This document shows, one piece after another, positions 33,438 through 37,592 of a stretch of DNA of 37,592 nucleotides. This stretch comes from Sphingopyxis sp. LC81. GTDB taxonomy: Bacteria > Pseudomonadota > Alphaproteobacteria > Sphingomonadales > Sphingomonadaceae. The position numbers were made by a program, and so were the translations under genes. The DNA is taken from contig NZ_JNFD01000004.1 in assembly GCF_000756375.1 (NCBI RefSeq), positions 1 to 37,592 on the forward strand, in the 5' to 3' direction. How positions within the stretch are numbered: the stretch's first letter is position 1; every line of letters starts with the position of its first letter. The notes under the pieces were generated by a model that was given only the letters and a program-made list of their open reading frames with translations, was not told the origin of the DNA and searched no databases.

Positions 33438-33770
33438 CGGAACCTTCCGTTTTTCAGCTTGCCCCGCGCTATCCCCCGTCTGCTTCTTGGGGCCTGCGAC
33501 GGCGGCTCCGAAGGGGATGGACAGGTGAGGGCATAGCATCGCTTTCCCCGACCAATATGGAACCGGCCCTGGTCGGGCCGGGGGATCTTCGCTGGCCGCG
33601 CTACCGCGCGTCTGTTTGATGCTCCGGCTCACCAAAGAGGATCGGATTTTAGTCAATAAAACAATGAGATAGACCTGATTTGAGGCGGCAGCTATTAAGT
33701 AATGGTCAAGACGGCAACGCCGCTTTGACTTTCTGAAAAGGGGCATCGCCCTGCATTATGGAGATACATC

Positions 33771-34274
33771 ATGGCTAATATTGGCAATCTCAAGAAGAAC
33801 AGTGACGGCGTTTTCATCGGTCGGATCGATACCGTTGCATTTTCCAATGTCGTCGCGCTGCGTCCGGTGATCAGCCAGAATGAGGCGGCACCCAAATATG
33901 AGGTCATGGCGCTGACCCCGGCGCGCACCTGGGCCAAAGTCGGGGCGATGTTCGAGCAGGTGAAGCGGGCGACCGGCGAGGTCTTCTATCAGGGCCGTCT
34001 CGATGATCCGAGCATGGCGAACCCGATGGACATTGCGTTGTGGCACGATCGCGAAGGGGGATTTGCCGTCCTTTGGAGCCGTCGCCGTCCGCGCCGTGAA
34101 ATCCCAGCGGGTCAGGCTGAACAGGACCTGCCGCCCGTCGGGGAGAGTTCGGACGATGGGATCGGCAACAACTCCGGCCTTGGCGAAAGCACCGCACCGG
34201 ACGCGCCGCAGGGCGGCAAGGGCAAGGGTGGAGCAGGGAAGGGCGGTGAAACCGCCGACAAGCAGGCCGCCTGA
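33771..34274 (+). CDS. DUF736 family protein
   Basis: 167 residues with the DUF736 core at the N-terminus: MANIGNLKKNSDGVFIGRI, then EVMALTPARTWAKVGAMFE and a short domain ending WSRRRPR near residue 105. The tail is Gly/Lys/Glu-rich and probably disordered. DUF736 genes are markers of alphaproteobacterial plasmids and integrative elements; function unknown. GGAG precedes the ATG. First of a rightward set of accessory genes. Confidence 0.85.
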   Translation: MANIGNLKKNSDGVFIGRIDTVAFSNVVALRPVISQNEAAPKYEVMALTPARTWAKVGAMFEQVKRATGEVFYQGRLDDPSMANPMDIALWHDREGGFAVLWSRRRPRREIPAGQAEQDLPPVGESSDDGIGNNSGLGESTAPDAPQGGKGKGGAGKGGETADKQAA

Positions 34275-34387
34275 ATGAAGGAGGCCGGGAGAGGGTCTAG
34301 CTCTTCCGGCCTCTCATGGCTGAACATTGGTCAATGTCCGCTTCGATGCTTACTCCATTTTCCGAAGCGGCAACAAGGAATTTCCCC

Positions 34388-35356
34388 ATGAGTCGTTTCG
34401 ATAACTTCGCCGATCTTGCCGAGCATTACGCGAGCCTTACCAGCGCCGACGCATTCGCAGGCACCTTCGCTAGCGAGATTGCCGCCAGCCAGCTTTCCAT
34501 CCACGATGAACCGACCACCAGCGATTTGCCGGACGCCGACGCGGCCCGCATCGTTGCCGCCCACGTTACCGGCGAAGTCTTTGCCCTCTTTTCCGATACG
34601 CGCCTCGCCCCAGTTGCGCCGCGCATCGCTTGGGGCATCGTCAACAGCTTCCATAAGGTCGCCCAGCAGCTTTCCCGGCAAGAGGACGACGCCGCGCGCG
34701 AGCTTGGCGAGCTGGCGCGCATCGCAGACCCTTCCGAAATCCACGCGGTGAAGGTGGAGGAGACGCAACGCCTTTGCCAATCGCTTCACGAAGCCGTCGC
34801 GGCGATTGAGGCGATGCGCGACCACGCCGCCGAAATTTACCGCGTCGAATGCGGCCAGCCTTGGTCCGCGACCACCGGCAGCCGGACGAGTCGCACACTC
34901 ACAGCGTCGCAGATCGACGCCCGCGACTATCTCGCGGCCCGTTCGGCGGAAAAGCGTGAGGCACATGCCCCGACAGGTCCCGTTGTCGTATTGTCGGGCG
35001 GTCAGGACTGGACTGAACATGAGGTAATTTGGGATCGGCTCGACACCATCAAGGCCCGCATTCCCGCAATGACGCTTGTCACGACCGCGCAGCACAAGGG
35101 CGCCGACGCCATCGGCGCGGCATGGGCCGCCGCGCGTGGGGTGCCGCTTGTCGCCTTCCGTCTCAACCGGCAGCTTGGGAACCGCGCGGCATTCGAGCGC
35201 AATCGTTCCATTCAGCGATTGCTCCCCGTCGAAGCCGTCATTTGCGAAGGCAGCGGCATCCAGATCAATCTCGCGCAGAATCTTCGCGCCGCTGGTGTCC
35301 CGCTCACCATTTTCAAGCACGAACATTTCGCGATCCGCGATCAGGCTAACGCCTGA
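34388..35356 (+). CDS. DUF2493 (SLOG-like) domain protein
   Basis: About 322 residues from ATG 34388, preceded by AAGGA; the earlier ATG at 34316 gives an unlike leader. The N-terminal half is helical. The C-terminal part (about 195-315) is the DUF2493 domain: VVVLSGGQDWTEHEVIWDRL, TTAQHKGADAIGAAWAAARG and NRSIQRLLPVEAVICEGSG. This is a Rossmann-like SLOG-type fold suspected to bind nucleotides. Common on plasmids next to DUF736; exact role unknown. Confidence 0.85.
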   Translation: MSRFDNFADLAEHYASLTSADAFAGTFASEIAASQLSIHDEPTTSDLPDADAARIVAAHVTGEVFALFSDTRLAPVAPRIAWGIVNSFHKVAQQLSRQEDDAARELGELARIADPSEIHAVKVEETQRLCQSLHEAVAAIEAMRDHAAEIYRVECGQPWSATTGSRTSRTLTASQIDARDYLAARSAEKREAHAPTGPVVVLSGGQDWTEHEVIWDRLDTIKARIPAMTLVTTAQHKGADAIGAAWAAARGVPLVAFRLNRQLGNRAAFERNRSIQRLLPVEAVICEGSGIQINLAQNLRAAGVPLTIFKHEHFAIRDQANA

Positions 35357-35383
35357 TCGCTTTCGCCCATTGGGAGAATTTCG

Positions 35384-35734
35384 ATGCGCCTCTATCTGAC
35401 CAGCGCTGGCGAATGGACGGGAAATCAAAGTGACGCAGCGGGATTGGTCCGCGCGAACGGCGGGACCTGGGAACAGATCGACGTTCCGACCGACAAGCCG
35501 GGCCTGATTGCTTGGCTCACCGACCAGTGGGCGCGTTTCGCGATTGTTCCGGCGCCGATGGCGCCGACGGGACCAGCCGACGCCGACGCGCTGCGCGCCG
35601 AAAACCTCCGCAGGATCAGCGTCGAGGAAGAGATACAGAGTTGCGACCTTCCCCGCCTCGCGGTGCTCGCGGAGAATGTCGCTTGGCGTTTCCACGAACT
35701 CGCGCGGGCCTCGAAACACGATCACGCCCGATGA
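35384..35734 (+). CDS. Hypothetical plasmid protein (116 aa)
   Basis: Begins MRLYLTSAGEWTGNQSDAAG, after GGGAG. An N-terminal beta-rich part (about 1-50, with VPTDKPGLIAWLTDQW) and a helical C-terminus (about 75-112). I do not recognise the family. It lies 27 bp after the DUF2493 gene on the same strand and probably belongs to the same accessory set. Confidence 0.65.
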   Translation: MRLYLTSAGEWTGNQSDAAGLVRANGGTWEQIDVPTDKPGLIAWLTDQWARFAIVPAPMAPTGPADADALRAENLRRISVEEEIQSCDLPRLAVLAENVAWRFHELARASKHDHAR

Positions 35735-35782
35735 CTGACGACATTCGATTTTCTTGATACACCGACCGAAGGAGCCGAACCG

Positions 35783-36088
35783 ATGAATGTGGAAATTCTC
35801 GCTCACCCCGAGGTGAAACCCGCGCTGAACCGCCTGATAGACCTTGCTCGTTCGGACACCGGTCAATCGGCCCGCGTCACGAATTTTTTGCTCGCATGGT
35901 GGGACGGCGACCGGTGGGGAAATTTCCCGCTGACTGACCTGTTCGGCGTTGACCGGGACGTTGCCGCTGACATGGCTACCGTCTTTGCGTTTCTCGGTCA
36001 GCATGGCGGGGCGGTCTATATCGATGCTTTCGGCGACCAGTATCGCGACCAGATGGCCGATCTGGTCGAGCGTTGGCGCCCCGACTAG
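35783..36088 (+). CDS. DUF7673-like small protein
   Basis: 101 residues. DLARSDTGQSARVTNFLLAW and LTDLFGVDRDVAADMATVFA resemble small plasmid proteins of the DUF7673 type (DTGQS...VA-FLLAWWN...DLW-VD). GGAGCCGAACCG precedes the ATG. Single helical domain, no catalytic motif visible. Function unknown. Confidence 0.65.
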   Translation: MNVEILAHPEVKPALNRLIDLARSDTGQSARVTNFLLAWWDGDRWGNFPLTDLFGVDRDVAADMATVFAFLGQHGGAVYIDAFGDQYRDQMADLVERWRPD

Positions 36089-36196
36089 GGCGCCAGCCGG
36101 TCGCGGCGCCTCTATCGTAATTTCCCAGCTTTTTTTGTCGCAGCAGCCGTTGGAGCTTCCACCCCAGCGTGGCCGCGCTGCGTCGGATATACTGTC

Positions 36197-36790
36197 ATGC
36201 GCTTCACACCCCATCAGGGCATCTATGCCTACGAGCGAACCAACCGGAAATTGAAGGCGGCTGAACGCCGCCTGCGTCTGGATCGCGAGAAATTCCCGCT
36301 CTTCGCCGCCGAGATCGCGGAGAGCCAACCGACGCCGGAAGAATTGCTCGACGCGCGCGGTAAGGCTTTCGTCGAAAACCAGCAGGCGAACCGCGCCCGC
36401 GAGGCACAGCACTGGTGGCGGGCGCGCGCCGAGTTGCGCGCCATCCCCGAGTCGGAACGCGCTGCCTTTCTCCGTTATTGGGATCGCTGCAAATGCCCCG
36501 GAAATGCAGGCTATTTGCTGACCTACATTAATATGTTTCGTGACGGCCGCCTGATCGTTCACGAAGGCGAGGTGCGGCCGCGCAGCGACGTCGAATGGGA
36601 GCGGGACCGCAAGGCCAAGATAGCGGCGATGACCGACCTCGAGCTCGACCTGATGATCCAGACCCATATCAGCCCGCTTTTCGCAGAATGGGCGCGCGAA
36701 GAACGCCGTCGCCGCGCAGAGCTGCACGGCGAGGATCGACCGGACAGGCGCCGCATTGAAAATCGGCGACAGCGGGGGACACGGCGATGA
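36197..36790 (+). CDS. Hypothetical basic plasmid protein (197 aa)
   Basis: Begins MRFTPHQGIYAYERTNRKLK; highly helical and charged, with a conserved-looking centre RYWDRCKCPGNAGYLLTYIN and a basic tail (RPDRRRIENRRQRGTRR). The single CKC pair is not enough for a metal site. No family recognised. It overlaps the next gene by ATGA (36787-36790), so the two are coupled. An antisense ORF across the whole region is a composition artefact. Confidence 0.6.
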   Translation: MRFTPHQGIYAYERTNRKLKAAERRLRLDREKFPLFAAEIAESQPTPEELLDARGKAFVENQQANRAREAQHWWRARAELRAIPESERAAFLRYWDRCKCPGNAGYLLTYINMFRDGRLIVHEGEVRPRSDVEWERDRKAKIAAMTDLELDLMIQTHISPLFAEWAREERRRRAELHGEDRPDRRRIENRRQRGTRR

Positions 36791-37401
36791 CGAGCGCGGC
36801 CGACCTCGACGCAATGACCGACGAGGAATTCCTAGCCTATCTCGCTGCGCTCGACGAGGCGCAGCGGCCGACAACGCCGGAACAGCTATGGCGGGCGGCA
36901 TATCGCGAAGAAATGCGCCAAAGGCGGATTGTCGGTTACCAACCCGACCTATTTGTCCGCGATCCGGTGACGCACTATCGGCGACACCGACCCGCCGCCG
37001 CGTTTCCTCGACCGCCGGTTGAACCGATCGCCGACAAGCTTGCGCGCATCGAGGGCGACCCGCTTGCGACCTTTGGTCCACCACGCGCTGACCGGCCCGC
37101 ATATCTCTCGCCGGACGAAAAGACCGCGATCGTCAACGGCGCCGCCAATTGGCTGCACGTCAGCCAGCGGGTCAAGATCGTAGACGGGCCCGGGCCCGTC
37201 GATCCTGAATATGGCCCATATCGGTTTATCGGCCGCGAAGGTGTCGTTTGGCGCCTCTGTTCAACCGTATTCGCCGACCATTGCCGCGTTTTTCTCGATC
37301 CGGTCGGGGCCGAACGCACCGAGAAAATCGTCTTCGTAGAACTTCGTGACCTTCAGCCGCTGGCATCCCCGACCGGGTTTCGAACCCTTGGGCCGCGATA
37401 G
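36787..37401 (+). CDS. Hypothetical plasmid protein coupled to the previous gene (204 aa)
   Basis: Begins MTSAADLDAMTDEEFLAYLA. The middle is Pro/Arg-rich. The C-terminal 80 residues (VSQRVKIVDGPGPVDPEYGP, FIGREGVVWRLCS, IVFVELRDLQPLA) look like a small beta-barrel (SH3/KOW-like) domain. No named family. It follows the preceding gene by a 4-bp overlap. Confidence 0.6.
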   Translation: MTSAADLDAMTDEEFLAYLAALDEAQRPTTPEQLWRAAYREEMRQRRIVGYQPDLFVRDPVTHYRRHRPAAAFPRPPVEPIADKLARIEGDPLATFGPPRADRPAYLSPDEKTAIVNGAANWLHVSQRVKIVDGPGPVDPEYGPYRFIGREGVVWRLCSTVFADHCRVFLDPVGAERTEKIVFVELRDLQPLASPTGFRTLGPR

Positions 37402-37516
37402 GTCGCGCCGCCGCCGGGCCAAGGCCCAGCGGCGGCAATTTTGAAAGCATGGTGCAAGGATCGTGCTAGGCGGTAAACTCATAAATTTAGTTGCGCGAAG
37501 CGGTACTGGTTGATTC

Positions 37517-37537
37517 AAGGCTCGTGAAAGGAGCCTT
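37517..37537 (+). promoter_or_regulatory. Hairpin covering the IS5-like transposase ribosome binding site
   Basis: AAGGCTC (37517-37523) pairs with GAGCCTT (37531-37537), a 7-bp stem with a 7-nt loop. The stem includes the GGAG (37530-37533) just before the ATG at 37541, so translation of read-through transcripts would be dampened. Confidence 0.5.
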
Positions 37538-37540
37538 GCA

Positions 37541-37592
37541 ATGCATCGCCGTTTTGAACTGACAGATTTCGAGTGGTCAATTATTGAGCCGC
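37541..37592 (+). CDS. IS5-like transposase, N-terminal fragment (cut by window edge)
   Basis: The visible 17 codons read MHRRFELTDFEWSIIEP, the standard opening of IS5-family (IS427-type) transposases, with GGAG upstream. The rest lies beyond the window. Confidence 0.75.
   Translation, partial: MHRRFELTDFEWSIIEP

Larger units (their letters stand above)
33012..33770. other. Hairpin-rich intergenic tract before DUF736
   Basis: Together with the control element above it, the stretch 32855-33770 (about 900 bp) has no convincing gene; ORFs near 33212-33619 are Arg/Pro-rich and overlap each other in several frames. It holds CCGACCGGC-AATC-GCCGGTCGG (33095-33116), GCCGAG...CTCGGC (33167-33189) and a ladder of three tight hairpins (33371-33437). 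The last 200 bp are AT-richer and end in GGAG before the DUF736 start. Such a tract could be an origin, a transfer site or a structured leader RNA. Confidence 0.5.
37469..37592 (+). mobile_element. Left end of an IS5-like element (runs off the window)
   Basis: The transposase start at 37541 marks an IS5-type element. Its left terminus is probably near GGCGGTAAACTC at 37469, directly after a TA, which would fit the TA target of the IS427 group, but the right end is outside the window and the border cannot be confirmed. Confidence 0.5.

Noticed and set aside
33212..33619. Arg/Pro-rich ORF before DUF736
   Set aside because: Three overlapping frames are open at once, products are low complexity, and the stretch is made of hairpins; a structured non-coding tract is more likely.
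34331..37102. A 923-codon open frame on the complement strand
   Set aside because: It lies antisense to five well-supported rightward genes with ribosome binding sites and known families (DUF2493 among them). Its product is Arg/Ala/Gly-rich without any domain; it is an effect of GC-rich third positions.
10..37580. CRISPR arrays, tRNA or rRNA genes
   Set aside because: No regular short repeats with unique spacers and no cloverleaf or rRNA-like stretch was seen on either strand.

Overview
The window is GC-rich and alphaproteobacterial, most likely from a sphingomonad (Sphingopyxis, Sphingobium or Novosphingobium type). That rests on the MucR/Ros regulator, the style of the TonB-dependent receptor, and plasmid gene families (DUF736, DUF2493, DUF1173, ArdC, ParB, strawberry-notch helicase) that are common on sphingomonad megaplasmids and integrated elements. 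No rRNA, tRNA or CRISPR array was seen.

Layout. (1) 1-9624 is plasmid or mobile-element backbone: the C-terminal part of a strawberry-notch-like helicase, a MucR-type regulator, a convergent zinc-ribbon protein, a long ParB-like protein, an ORF split by a complete IS21-family element with an 8-bp target duplication, an ArdC antirestriction protein and a frameshifted YaaA-like gene. (2) 9858-27919 is a metabolic cargo for peptidoglycan amino sugars: TonB-dependent receptor, sodium:solute symporter, MurQ, NagX-like membrane protein, a D-lactate dehydrogenase-type FAD oxidase, a SIS-type glucosamine-6-phosphate deaminase, NagA, SufS, a HAD phosphatase, AnmK, a PP2C-like protein, a GntR/UTRA regulator and a BadF-type GlcNAc kinase. 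An IS3-family element inside it abuts a truncated CaiB-type gene. (3) 27920-37592 is backbone again: a gene-poor stretch with decayed small ORFs, DUF1173 and companion genes, a tandemly duplicated two-gene module (exported-looking protein plus sigma-region-4-like protein), a hairpin-rich non-coding tract, then DUF736, DUF2493 and four small accessory genes. The window ends inside the start of an IS5-like element.

How it works together (inference from families and context). The receptor and symporter would bring in muropeptide sugars. AnmK makes MurNAc-6-phosphate. MurQ splits this into GlcNAc-6-phosphate and D-lactate, and the FAD oxidase would oxidise the D-lactate. NagK phosphorylates GlcNAc, NagA deacetylates GlcNAc-6-phosphate, and the SIS deaminase delivers fructose-6-phosphate. 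Five similar 17-bp direct repeats (consensus TGGTAT-N5-TGGTAT) lie upstream of the receptor, the deaminase/oxidase pair, the HAD gene, anmK/PP2C and the GntR gene, which suggests one GntR-controlled regulon. It appears to include two proteins of unknown role, the PP2C-like protein and the HAD phosphatase.

The least understood part is the duplicated module at 31086-32854. Each copy pairs a protein with an N-terminal twin-arginine/hydrophobic segment with a protein of about 95-99 residues that resembles only region 4 of a sigma factor, and each pair is joined by an ATGA overlap.
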